Origin: Gaiellales bacterium
GTDB taxonomy: Bacteria > Actinomycetota > Thermoleophilia > Gaiellales > F1-60-MAGs149
NCBI GenBank assembly: GCA_030831375.1
Contig: JAURLF010000006.1
Coordinates: 1-14,432, forward strand
Reading direction: 5' to 3'
DNA length: 14,432 nucleotides
Both the position numbers and the translations under genes were made by a program. The first letter of the stretch is position 1. Each line of letters starts with the position of its first letter. Positions 1 through 9,787 of this stretch are shown in pieces. A model generated the notes under the pieces. It saw nothing but the letters and a program-made list of their open reading frames with translations. It searched no databases and was not told where the DNA came from.

Positions 1-679
1 CGCCGCGCACCGTCTGCACGAGCTCGGGCGCGGACGGGTCCGCCTCGATCTTGGCGCGCAGCCGCTGCACGTGCACGTCGACCAGCCGCGTGTCGCCCGC
101 CCAGCCATACCCCCACACCCGCTCCAGCAGGGCCGCGCGGTCGAGGGCCATCCCGACGTTGTCGACGAACTCGACGAGCAGCCGGTACTCCGTCGGCGTC
201 AGCTGCACGGGCTCGCCGTCGCGCGTCACCTCGTGCCCGTCCCGGTCGATCACGAGCGCGCCCACCTCGACCGTGCCCTGTCGCTCCTCCTCCGCTCCGC
301 CGGAGCGCCGCAACGCGGCCCGCAGGCGCGCCGCCAGCACCGCCGGCTCGAACGGCTTCGTGACGTAGTCGTCCGCACCCGCCTCGAGGCCGAGCACGAC
401 GTCGATCGGGTCGGAGCGGGCCGACAGCAGGATCACCGGGATCTGCGACTCGGCGCGGATCGCCCGGCACAGCGCCACGCCATCCATCCCGGGCAGCATC
501 ACGTCGAGCAGCGCCAGCACGGGCTCCGTCTCGCGCCACGCCTCCAGGCCACGGTCGCCGTCCTCGGCGAGCACCACCTCGAAGCCCTGGCGCGCGAGGT
601 AGTCGCCCGTCGCCTTGCGGATGACGGGGTCGTCCTCGACGAAGAGCATCCGCGGGGGTCGCTGCTCGCCCATGGCCAT
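1..679 (-). CDS. OmpR/PhoB-family DNA-binding response regulator (C-terminus cut by window edge)
   Basis: Two-component response regulator; a phosphorylated receiver domain controls a winged-helix DNA-binding domain. The visible 226 residues begin MAMGEQRPPRMLFVEDDPVI. The receiver spans about residues 10-125, with acidic pair D16/D17, phospho-acceptor D59 (in LLDVMLPGMDG), S86 and K108 (in DDYVTKPF). The effector domain, about 135-226, has LTPTEYRLL, the WGYGW segment and the recognition-helix region TRLVDVHVQRLRAKIE. The last codons read VRG at the left edge, where the family usually continues GYR, so perhaps 10 residues are missing. It follows ftsX after 31 bp on the same strand. Two starts are possible: ATG at 679, or ATG at 673, which lies 6 nt after a TACCCT -10-like hexamer. 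Neither has a clear Shine-Dalgarno sequence. No partner kinase is visible; it may lie beyond the edge. The family call is firm, but the target genes cannot be told. Confidence 0.95.
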   Translation of the reverse strand, partial: MAMGEQRPPRMLFVEDDPVIRKATGDYLARQGFEVVLAEDGDRGLEAWRETEPVLALLDVMLPGMDGVALCRAIRAESQIPVILLSARSDPIDVVLGLEAGADDYVTKPFEPAVLAARLRAALRRSGGAEEERQGTVEVGALVIDRDGHEVTRDGEPVQLTPTEYRLLVEFVDNVGMALDRAALLERVWGYGWAGDTRLVDVHVQRLRAKIEADPSAPELVQTVRG

Positions 680-685
680 AGGGTA
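680..685 (-). promoter_or_regulatory. Possible -10 box for the response regulator
   Basis: On the minus strand TACCCT fits TANNNT and lies 6 nt before the second ATG (673), which would give an essentially leaderless transcript. No TTGACA-like -35 is seen. A perfect 12-bp palindrome, GCGGGCGCCCGC (692-703), lies just upstream and could be an operator or chance in GC-rich DNA. The gene could equally be read through from ftsEX. Confidence 0.3.
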
Positions 686-710
686 GAGCGCGCGGGCGCC
701 CGCCGCCCGG

Positions 711-1619
711 CTACACCTGCAGGAAGCGGCGCATCGTCAGGCCGGAGCCGAGCGCGCCGATGCCGAGGCCGGCGAGGATCATCAGCACGACGAGCAGCGG
801 GAAGGCGATCGCGTCGGGCGAGGCGCCGCCCGACAGCGCCGACTCGACCCGGTCCGCGAGCAGGACCCGGTAGCTGACGGCGAGCAGGATCGCCGCCCCG
901 ATCGCACCCGCGACGCCGCAGATCATCCCCTCGATCATGAACGGCAGGCGCACGAACCAGTTCGTCGCGCCGACGAGCTTCTGCACCTCGACCTCGCGGC
1001 GGCGCGCGAAGATCGACAGCCGGATCGTGTTGCCGATCAGGAGCACCGCGGCGATCGCCAGCACCACGCCCATGCCGAGCAGGACCAGCGTGATCGTGCC
1101 GGCGGTGCGCAGGACGCGATCGGCCTTGCCGGCCCCGTAGTCGGGGTTCGGGAGGCCCGCCTGCGGCGGGTCGAGGCCCGGCAGGCCCGCGATCGCCTTG
1201 GCGACCGCGGCGGTCTGGTCGGGGTCGACGGCCTTGAACTCGAAGGAGGCGGGCAGCGGGTTGCCGAGGGTCAGCTTGAGGATCTCGGAGTCCTCGCCCA
1301 GCTGCTCCTGCAGGCGCAGGATCGCGTCGTCCTTGGAGACGAACTGCAGCGAGTCGGGCTGCACGCCCGGCGTCTCCATGATCGTGCGCTGCACCTCCGC
1401 GATCTGCTTGTCGGACGCGGAGTCCTTCAGGTAGGCGCGGATCGTGACGTCGTCGCGGACCTGGTTGGAGTAGTTGTAGACGTACGAACCGAGCGCGATC
1501 CCGATCCCCGCGATGAACATCACGACGAGGACGGTCACGACGGCGGCGATCGTGGTCGCGAAGTTGCCGCGCAGCGACTTCAGCGCCTCCAGCACGAAGA
1601 ACTTCCAGCGCGTCTCCAC
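711..1619 (-). CDS. ftsX: Cell-division permease FtsX
   Basis: Membrane partner of the ATPase FtsE. FtsEX passes ATP-driven movement through the membrane to activate peptidoglycan hydrolases during division or elongation. The 302-residue product is of usual length. It has a cytoplasmic N-terminus (TRWKFFVLEALKSLRGN), a first membrane segment at about 22-44, a large extracellular domain at about 45-172 (DVTIRAYLKDSASDKQI onward), and three more membrane segments near 174-197, 229-250 and 272-293. The cytoplasmic stretch NTIRLSIFARRREVEVQKLV followed by GAT, between segments 2 and 3, is typical of the family. The start is GTG at 1619, sharing one base with the ftsE stop (TAGTG), so translation is very likely coupled. 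A GAGGGGG run near the end of ftsE may help ribosome binding. The downstream hydrolase or adaptor is not in the window; a response regulator follows instead. Confidence 0.97.
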   Translation of the reverse strand: METRWKFFVLEALKSLRGNFATTIAAVVTVLVVMFIAGIGIALGSYVYNYSNQVRDDVTIRAYLKDSASDKQIAEVQRTIMETPGVQPDSLQFVSKDDAILRLQEQLGEDSEILKLTLGNPLPASFEFKAVDPDQTAAVAKAIAGLPGLDPPQAGLPNPDYGAGKADRVLRTAGTITLVLLGMGVVLAIAAVLLIGNTIRLSIFARRREVEVQKLVGATNWFVRLPFMIEGMICGVAGAIGAAILLAVSYRVLLADRVESALSGGASPDAIAFPLLVVLMILAGLGIGALGSGLTMRRFLQV

Positions 1620-2524
1620 TACGCCTCGGCCCCCTCGACGTAGCCGCCACGGCGGTCGTCGCGCGCCACCCGGCCCTCCTCGAGGGCGATCACGCGGCGG
1701 CGCATCTTGTCGACCATCTCGCGGTCGTGCGTCGCCATCAGCACGGTGGTGCGGGCGCGGTTTATGCGGTACAGGAGCTGCATGATCCCGATCGACGTCT
1801 CGGGGTCGAGGTTGCCCGTCGGCTCGTCGCAGATCAGGAGCGGCGGATGGTTGACGAACGCGCGCGCGATCGAGACGCGCTGCTGCTGACCGCCGGAGAG
1901 CTCGTGCGGGAGCTTGTCGATCTTGTCGGCGAGGCCGACGAGGCCGATGATCTCCGGCACCTTGCGCTCGATCACCTCACGCCGCTGGCCCTGCACCTCG
2001 AGGGCGTAGGCGACGTTCTCGTACACGGTGCGCGTCGGCAGCAGCTTGAAGTCCTGGAACACGCAGCCGATGTTGCGGCGCAGCTTCGGAACCTGCGAGC
2101 GCTTGAGGGTGCGCAGGGAGCGGCCGCCGACCTGGACGTTGCCGGCGGTGGCGTCGAGCTCCTTCAGCAGCAGCATGATGAAGGTGGACTTGCCGGAGCC
2201 GGACGGGCCGACGAGGAAGACCCATTCGCCCTTGTCGATCTGCAGCGTCACGTCGCGCAGGCCGACGACGTCGCCCGGGTAGACCTTGGTGACGTCCTCG
2301 AGCAGGATCATCGCCTCCGCACGGGGCGCGAACGGCCGCTGGAACTCGCTGGTCTCGCCCGCCATCGCGGACAGCGCCTCGGCGCGGCGGCGGCGGCGCT
2401 CCTCCGCCTCGCGCTCGAGATCGTCCTCGCTGCGCAGCGCCGTGTCGGCGATCTGCACGGGGCCGGGGTCCTCCAGGGAATCGGGGTGCCGCAGGGCCTC
2501 GGTGGGGGAGTCGCGCTTCAGCAT
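1619..2524 (-). CDS. ftsE: Cell-division ATP-binding protein FtsE, with N-terminal extension
   Basis: ABC-family ATPase that powers FtsX. In the 301-residue reading the Walker A is GPSGSGKS (106-113), Q-loop Q157 (VFQDF), signature LSGGQ (209-213), Walker B LLICDE (229-234) and switch H266 (ATHD). FtsE usually starts near MILLEDVTKVY, which here is residue 72. The preceding 71 residues are charged, with RSEDDLEREAEERRRRRAEA at about 31-50, and probably disordered or helical. Two starts are therefore possible: ATG at 2524, with a TAGGGT -10-like box 12 nt upstream, or ATG at 2311, preceded by GGAGG only 2 nt away. The upstream codons keep the G/C-ending pattern of the gene, favouring the long form, but this is not settled. 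The gene follows prfB by 42 bp and overlaps ftsX by one base. Confidence 0.95.
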   Translation of the reverse strand: MLKRDSPTEALRHPDSLEDPGPVQIADTALRSEDDLEREAEERRRRRAEALSAMAGETSEFQRPFAPRAEAMILLEDVTKVYPGDVVGLRDVTLQIDKGEWVFLVGPSGSGKSTFIMLLLKELDATAGNVQVGGRSLRTLKRSQVPKLRRNIGCVFQDFKLLPTRTVYENVAYALEVQGQRREVIERKVPEIIGLVGLADKIDKLPHELSGGQQQRVSIARAFVNHPPLLICDEPTGNLDPETSIGIMQLLYRINRARTTVLMATHDREMVDKMRRRVIALEEGRVARDDRRGGYVEGAEA

Positions 2525-2536
2525 CGGAACTCGCCC

Positions 2537-2542
2537 ACCCTA
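2537..2542 (-). promoter_or_regulatory. Possible -10 box for ftsEX
   Basis: Minus-strand TAGGGT fits TANNNT and lies in the 42-bp prfB-ftsE gap, 12 nt before ATG 2524. It is identical to the hexamer proposed for secA. No -35 is recognisable. A small inverted repeat (AGCGG/CCGCT, 2545-2559) lies just upstream; it has no T run and is too short to call a terminator. Read-through from prfB is an alternative. Confidence 0.3.
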
Positions 2543-2566
2543 TCAGCGGATTTCCCGCTCAGACCA

Positions 2567-3699
2567 TCACGGTTCGGCGACATCCTCGCCCTCCGCGGCG
2601 GTCCGGCCGAGCAGGACATCGCGGATGAAGGGATCCAGATCGCCGTCGAGGACGCCCTGGGCGTCGCCGTCCTTCCGGCCGGTGCGGTGATCGTTGACCA
2701 TCGTGTAGGGCTGCAGGACGTAGGAGCGGATCTGGCTGCCGAACGCATTGTCCTGCGTGATTCCGCGCTCCTTCGCCAACTCCTGCGCGCGCCGCTCGAG
2801 CTCGACCTCGACGAGGCGGCTCTTGAGGACGCGCATCGCGGTCTGCTTGTTCGACGTCTGCGAGCGCTCGTTCTGGCACTGCACCACGATCCCGGTCGGC
2901 AGGTGCGTGATGCGGACGGCGGAGTCGGTCTTGTTGACGTGCTGCCCGCCCGCGCCGGACGCGCGGTAGGTGTCGATCCGGAGATCGCCCTCGTCGATCT
3001 CGACGGCGACGTCGTCCGACACCCACGGCGTCACGTCGACACGCGCGAAGGCGGTGTGCCGGCGGTGCGCCGAGTCGAACGGCGACAGCCGCACGAGCCG
3101 GTGCACGCCGCGCTCGGCACCCATCACGCCGTACGCGTTCTCGCCGTCGAGCAGGAAGGCGACCGATTTCAGGCCCGCCTCCTCGCCGGGCGAGGCCTCG
3201 AGCAGCTCCGTCTTGAAGCCGCGCCGCTCCGCCCAGCGCAGGTACATGCGCAGCAGCATCTCCGCCCAGTCCATCGCGTCCGTGCCGCCCGCACCCGCGG
3301 AGATCGTGACCACGGCGGCGCCGCCGTCGTACTCGCCGGTGAAGAGCGCGCCCTCCTCGAGCTCGTCGATGCGCTCCGTCAGGCTGCGCACGGTCGCGGC
3401 GAGCTCGGCGGCGAGGTCCGCGTCGTCGGCGGCCATCTCCACCAGGTCGCCGGCGTCGGCGACGTCCGCCGTCAGGCCCGCGAACAGGTCGAGGCGGCGC
3501 GCGACGCGCGCGCGCTCCGACGACGCACGGGTGGCGCGCTCCTGGTCGTCCCAGAACCCGGGTCGGGAGATCTCCTCGTCGAGATCGGCGAGGCGGGTGC
3601 TCAGGCGATCGGGGTCAAAGGTAATCACGGACCCACACGAGGCGGGCCCTGATCCCCTCGACGGCCTGCGCGAGCTCCTCGGCCGTCGGCGTCGGGGCC

Positions 3700-3707
<8 letters not shown>
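2567..3707 (-). CDS. prfB: Peptide chain release factor 2 (RF2), made by programmed +1 frameshift
   Basis: Class I release factor that reads UGA and UAA stop codons and triggers peptide release on the ribosome. Zero frame starts at GTG 3707, overlapping the secA stop by 8 nt, and encodes 30 residues ending VWVRDYL before an in-frame TGA (3617-3615). Shifting +1 at CTTTGAC continues as DPDRLSTRLADLDEEISRPG and gives a 379-residue protein. The join DYL-DPDRL matches the RF2 family (E. coli RGYL-DYD). Diagnostic motifs are the RF2 codon-recognition tripeptide SPF (208-210) and the catalytic GGQ (253-255, in SGAGGQHVNKTDSAVR). RF1 has PxT where RF2 has SPF, so RF2 is firm. The gene's own final stop (2569-2567) is also TGA. 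A gene caller ignoring the shift would start at the +1-frame GTG at 3628 (353 aa) or further upstream inside secA. Translation is likely coupled to secA. Confidence 0.96.
3614..3620 (-). other. RF2 programmed +1 frameshift site (CTT TGA C)
   Basis: The minus-strand heptamer CTTTGAC is the canonical RF2 recoding site: the Leu codon CTT at codon 30 is followed by in-frame TGA and then C, a poor termination context. When RF2 is scarce the ribosome pauses at UGA, tRNA-Leu slips from CUU to UUU, and translation continues with GAC (Asp). When RF2 is abundant, translation ends after 30 residues, so RF2 controls its own level. The heptamer and the two joined frames are seen directly; the mechanism is from the known family. 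The usual AGGGGG-like element three bases upstream is absent; that position holds CGTGAT followed by TAC. Confidence 0.93.
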
Positions 3708-6447
<2,740 letters not shown>

Positions 6448-6454
6448 CGGCCGA

Positions 6455-6460
6455 ACCCTA
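6455..6460 (-). promoter_or_regulatory. Likely -10 box of a leaderless secA promoter
   Basis: Minus-strand TAGGGT fits the actinobacterial TANNNT -10 and sits exactly 7 nt before the secA ATG, so transcription would begin at or next to the start codon. The same 7-nt spacing occurs at the divergent gene and at ahcY. No clear -35 hexamer is visible. Promoter function is inferred. Confidence 0.5.
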
Positions 6461-6486
6461 CCAGCCGGAACCGGAGCGGCGCCTGC

Positions 6487-6512
6487 GGGAAGGGCCCCCG
6501 ATTACGGTTCCG
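6487..6512 (+). repeat. 26-bp imperfect direct repeat, copy A
   Basis: This segment, starting GGGAAGG and ending ACGGTTCCG, matches 6-kb-downstream-free sequence at 8045-8070 in the same orientation at 22 of 26 positions without gaps. It lies immediately before the plus-strand gene and includes its proposed -10. It may be a shared regulator site, a trace of duplication, or chance in GC-rich DNA. It is not low-complexity throughout. Confidence 0.45.
6503..6508 (+). promoter_or_regulatory. Likely -10 box of a leaderless promoter for the 378-aa gene
   Basis: TACGGT fits TANNNT and lies exactly 7 nt before the GTG start at 6516, mirroring the secA arrangement on the other strand. There is no Shine-Dalgarno sequence before the GTG and no recognisable -35. 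Confidence 0.5.
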
Positions 6513-6515
6513 GGC

Positions 6516-7652
6516 GTGTCGCCGGACCGCCCTCAGGCCCCGCCCGCCGCGCCGCTCGCGGCCCTCGTGGAGGCGTGGCTCGCGGGGGACGTGACGGCAC
6601 TCGAGGCGGGCCGCCGCATCGACCTCGCGGAGCGCGAGGCGCTGTACGCGCCGACGCCCGCGCACGACGAGCTGGTGCGGCTGTTCCCTCCGCGACCCGG
6701 CGCGGATCCGGACCCCGCGGCGGCGCGGCTGCTCCTGCGCGCCCTCGACCTGGATGCGCGGGCGGAGGCGACGGTGGCGGCGCTCGCGCGCCGACGCGCG
6801 CTCCTCGCCGCCGTCTCCGAGCTCGGCCCGGGCGACGACGTCATGGACGTCGTGCTGCGCCCCGGCGAGCGCATCCTGCTCGGCACCGCGGGCGGCCGCG
6901 AGGCGCTCGTGGCGCTGCTCGCGGGCGACCCCGATCCGCTGCTCGGCTGGCTCGGGCGCAACGCGCTCGACCCGGACGCCTTCACCGCCACCACGATCGA
7001 CGTGCCGCTGCACGACCTCGACGACCTGCACGGGCTCGTCGCGCGCCTCGCGGACGCCACGGACGCGCTCGCCCCGGGCCGGGCGCGCGCGATGGTCGCC
7101 GACGAGTGGGTGTCGGAGACGACGGTCGCCGCGCTCGCCGAGGAGGTGCCGTACGAGGACATCGCGCGCGCGATCGGCACGACGCTGCTCGGGCACGACG
7201 CGCCGATCCTGCTCTGGCACGCCGTCCACGAGCTCGCGCTCGTCACCGAGGACGACCCCGAGCTGCGCGCACGGATGCTGGCCCGCGCCCTCGTCGTCGC
7301 GGACCGCGAGGCGGGCCGCTGCCCCGCCGAGGCGGCGGCGCCCCTGCTCGCCGAGCTCGGCACGCGCGGCGCGATCCGCACCCTCGACGCGCTAGCGCCC
7401 GCCCTCGACGTGCGCGCCTGGCAGGCGATCGCGAAGGGCTTCCTGCGCCGCGCGATCGCGGACGCGTGGCACGACTGGCGCGAGGATGTGCGTCGCTGGG
7501 CGGCCGAGGACGATGCCGTACGCGCGCTCGCCGCCTTCGACGCGCTCCTGCGGGCGCCCGCGCCGGAGCCGGGCGCCGTCGAGTGGTTCACGGAGTCGCC
7601 CGCCGAGTCGGTGCGGCTCGCGTGCCGCGCCCGACTCGGCCTCGAGGGCTGA
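6516..7652 (+). CDS. Uncharacterised 378-residue protein, probably cytoplasmic and alpha-helical
   Basis: I do not recognise this family. It is the only plus-strand gene here and sits between hpf and secA, divergent from secA and ending 3 bp before the convergent hpf stop. The product is rich in Ala, Leu, Asp, Glu and Arg, with no signal peptide, membrane segment or cysteine cluster (two Cys only, C269 and C370). Much of it looks helical, for example 14-45, 68-103, 170-195 and 245-265. More distinctive stretches are DDVMDVVLRPGERILLGTAG (107-126), DPDPLLGWLGRNALDPDAF (138-156), ARAIGTTLLGHDAPILLWHA (217-236) and DAWHDWREDVRRWAAEDD (316-333). Codons end in G/C as in its neighbours, so it is not obviously foreign. 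The GTG start is chosen for its N7 spacing from TACGGT. A helical-repeat or scaffold-like protein is possible, but function is unknown. Confidence 0.85.
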   Translation: MSPDRPQAPPAAPLAALVEAWLAGDVTALEAGRRIDLAEREALYAPTPAHDELVRLFPPRPGADPDPAAARLLLRALDLDARAEATVAALARRRALLAAVSELGPGDDVMDVVLRPGERILLGTAGGREALVALLAGDPDPLLGWLGRNALDPDAFTATTIDVPLHDLDDLHGLVARLADATDALAPGRARAMVADEWVSETTVAALAEEVPYEDIARAIGTTLLGHDAPILLWHAVHELALVTEDDPELRARMLARALVVADREAGRCPAEAAAPLLAELGTRGAIRTLDALAPALDVRAWQAIAKGFLRRAIADAWHDWREDVRRWAAEDDAVRALAAFDALLRAPAPEPGAVEWFTESPAESVRLACRARLGLEG

Positions 7653-7655
7653 GCG

Positions 7656-7982
7656 CTACGCGGCCCGCAGCCGCCGGTGCGGGTGCGCGCGGCGGCGATG
7701 GTGGTCGTCGGAGGCCTCCTGGCGGATGCTGCGCACCGCCTGCGTCACCGCCTGGCCGAACGCGACGCCGGCGCTGCGGGCCCGCAGGACCTTGCCGCGC
7801 GCCACGATCGTGATCTCCGCCACGCAGGCGGCGCGGATCCGCGGGTTGCGCTCCTCCGAGAACTCCACGTCGGCCGTGGCGTCGGGCGGCAACAGGCGCG
7901 CCAGCTTGGCGAGCCGGGCCGCAGCCTGGGCGCGGACCTCCGCGGGGACATCGACGTGTCGTGCATGGACTCTGACTTCCAT
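7656..7982 (-). CDS. hpf: Short-form ribosome hibernation promoting factor (HPF/RaiA family)
   Basis: Binds the 30S subunit near the decoding centre and silences ribosomes in stress or stationary phase. The 108-residue product has the HPF beta-alpha-beta-beta-beta-alpha order: MEVRVHARHVDV (strand 1), helix AEVRAQAAARLAKLARLL (about 14-31), strands around ADVEFSEERN, IRAACVAEITIVARG and KVLRARSAG, then helix AFGQAVTQAVRSIRQEA (about 74-90). It ends in a His/Arg-rich tail (HHRRRAHPHRR). The C-terminal dimerisation domain of long HPF is absent. Long HPF is usual in actinobacteria and Firmicutes, so a short form here is notable. The call also rests on context: in B. subtilis the hpf gene (yvyD) lies between comFC and secA. 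ATG 7982 has an ideal AGGAGG 8 nt upstream, unlike most genes here. Its coding end almost touches the convergent 378-aa gene. Confidence 0.85.
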   Translation of the reverse strand: MEVRVHARHVDVPAEVRAQAAARLAKLARLLPPDATADVEFSEERNPRIRAACVAEITIVARGKVLRARSAGVAFGQAVTQAVRSIRQEASDDHHRRRAHPHRRLRAA

Positions 7983-7990
7983 CGGGAAGA

Positions 7991-7996
7991 CCTCCT
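7991..7996 (-). promoter_or_regulatory. Strong Shine-Dalgarno sequence of hpf
   Basis: Minus-strand AGGAGG with an 8-nt spacer to ATG 7982. It fixes the hpf start and contrasts with the SD-less starts of secA, ahcY and the 378-aa gene. Confidence 0.85.
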
Positions 7997-8020
7997 GCTC
8001 GTCGTGCTCTCCTGCCCCTC

Positions 8021-8049
8021 ACCGTACTCCTCTCTCCCCGATCAGGGAA
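8021..8049 (-). promoter_or_regulatory. Possible hpf promoter
   Basis: Minus-strand TACGGT (8026-8021) fits TANNNT and would give a leader of about 30 nt that contains the AGGAGG. At 17-bp spacing lies TTCCCT (8049-8044), a weak match to TTGACA that falls at the edge of repeat copy B. The 77-bp comF-hpf gap holds nothing else I can name. Confidence 0.4.
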
Positions 8050-8070
8050 GGCCCCCGCATCACGGTTCCG
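8045..8070 (+). repeat. 26-bp imperfect direct repeat, copy B
   Basis: Starts GGGAAGG and ends ACGGTTCCG; 22 of 26 positions match copy A at 6487-6512. It spans the comF stop codon and reaches the proposed hpf -35. Together the two copies flank the segment carrying the 378-aa gene and hpf. Confidence 0.45.
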
Positions 8071-8758
8071 TCACGACGCGCGCGAACGTCACGGCGCGCA
8101 CCTCGCGCGCGCCGTGCGCGTGCAGGAGCCGGGCGCAGACGGACAGCGTCGCGCCGGTCGTCATGACGTCGTCGATGAGGACGCAGCGGGCCGGCGCGCG
8201 GCCCGACGCGCGGTAGGCGCGCACCGCGTTGCGGCGCCGGGCGGCGGCCCCGAGGCCGCGCTGGGGCGCCTCGTCGGCGCGCGCGAGGAGGGCCGGCGCC
8301 AGCGCTCGTCCCCAGCGCCGGGCGAGCCGGCCGGCGAGGTCCGCGGGGCCGTCGACGCCGCGCCACGCGGCCCGCTCGGCCGCCGGGGGCACGGGCACGA
8401 GCACGGCACCGGAAGGCGGCGGGCTGATCCGGGCGGCGATGCAGCGCTCCGCGAGGCGCGCGACGGGCGCACGCGCCTCGTCCTTCCAGGCCCGCACGGC
8501 GGCCGCGGCCGGCCCCGCGAGGCGCACCGCGGCGCCCACCCGGGCGAGCTCGGGGGCGAGGCCCGCACAGGTCGGGCATGGGTCGCGGACAGGGCCGCCG
8601 CAGCGAGGGCAGCCGGGCGCTCCGAGCCACGGCATCAGCGCCCGGCAGGAGCCGCACAGGAGCCGTCCGGGTGCGTCGCAGGCGACGCAGCGCTGGTCGG
8701 CGACGAGGCGCAGCAGGTCCACGGCCGCAGCGTGCCCCGGCCGGGGCGCACCGCGCAC
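8060..8758 (-). CDS. comF: ComF-family phosphoribosyltransferase with N-terminal zinc sites
   Basis: ComF proteins support DNA uptake in competent bacteria and occur widely in non-competent ones; the reaction is not established. The 232-residue product has eight cysteines arranged as C24-C27, C35-C38, C50-C53 and C61-C64, consistent with two zinc-binding sites. A type I phosphoribosyltransferase domain follows, with VLVPVPP (119-125), QRGL near 166-169, and the PRPP-binding motif CVLIDDVMTTGAT (192-204). The start is uncertain: GTG 8758, 10 bp after the mtnA stop, or GTG 8722 (Val13). Neither has a good Shine-Dalgarno. It is the last gene of the ahcY-mtnA-comF run and lies upstream of hpf, as in the Firmicute order. 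Family assignment is firm; participation in competence is unknown. Confidence 0.93.
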   Translation of the reverse strand: MRGAPRPGHAAAVDLLRLVADQRCVACDAPGRLLCGSCRALMPWLGAPGCPRCGGPVRDPCPTCAGLAPELARVGAAVRLAGPAAAAVRAWKDEARAPVARLAERCIAARISPPPSGAVLVPVPPAAERAAWRGVDGPADLAGRLARRWGRALAPALLARADEAPQRGLGAAARRRNAVRAYRASGRAPARCVLIDDVMTTGATLSVCARLLHAHGAREVRAVTFARVVTEP

Positions 8759-8768
8759 GCGCGGGGCG

Positions 8769-9785
<1,017 letters not shown>

Positions 9786-9787
9786 CC

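Larger units (their letters stand above)
6465..6513. repeat. 9-bp perfect inverted repeat between divergent promoters
   Basis: CCGGAACCG (6465-6473) and CGGTTCCGG (6505-6513) are exact reverse complements, separated by 31 bp and placed between the two divergent start codons. The right arm overlaps the proposed -10 of the plus-strand gene; the left arm begins 5 bp upstream of the secA -10. It could be a looped or dimeric operator shared by both promoters. GGAACC also resembles ECF sigma factor -35 elements. No regulator is identified. Confidence 0.45.

Noticed and set aside
2545..2559. Inverted repeat AGCGG/CCGCT between prfB and ftsE as a terminator
   Set aside because: Only 5 bp of stem and no T tract, with ftsE starting 20 bp away.
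1727..3652. 641-codon plus-strand open frame opposite ftsE and prfB
   Set aside because: Runs across two well-supported genes, shows no family motifs, and has the composition of a codon-bias shadow.
6533..7591. 352-codon minus-strand frame opposite the 378-aa gene
   Set aside because: Ser/Arg/Ala-rich product without motifs. The plus-strand frame has G/C-ending codons, a balanced protein composition and a promoter-spaced start.
7664..7683. Hairpin CCCGCA/TGCGGG near the convergent gene ends as a terminator
   Set aside because: It lies inside the hpf coding end, has a 6-bp stem with an 8-nt loop and no following T run; such stems are frequent in this GC-rich DNA.
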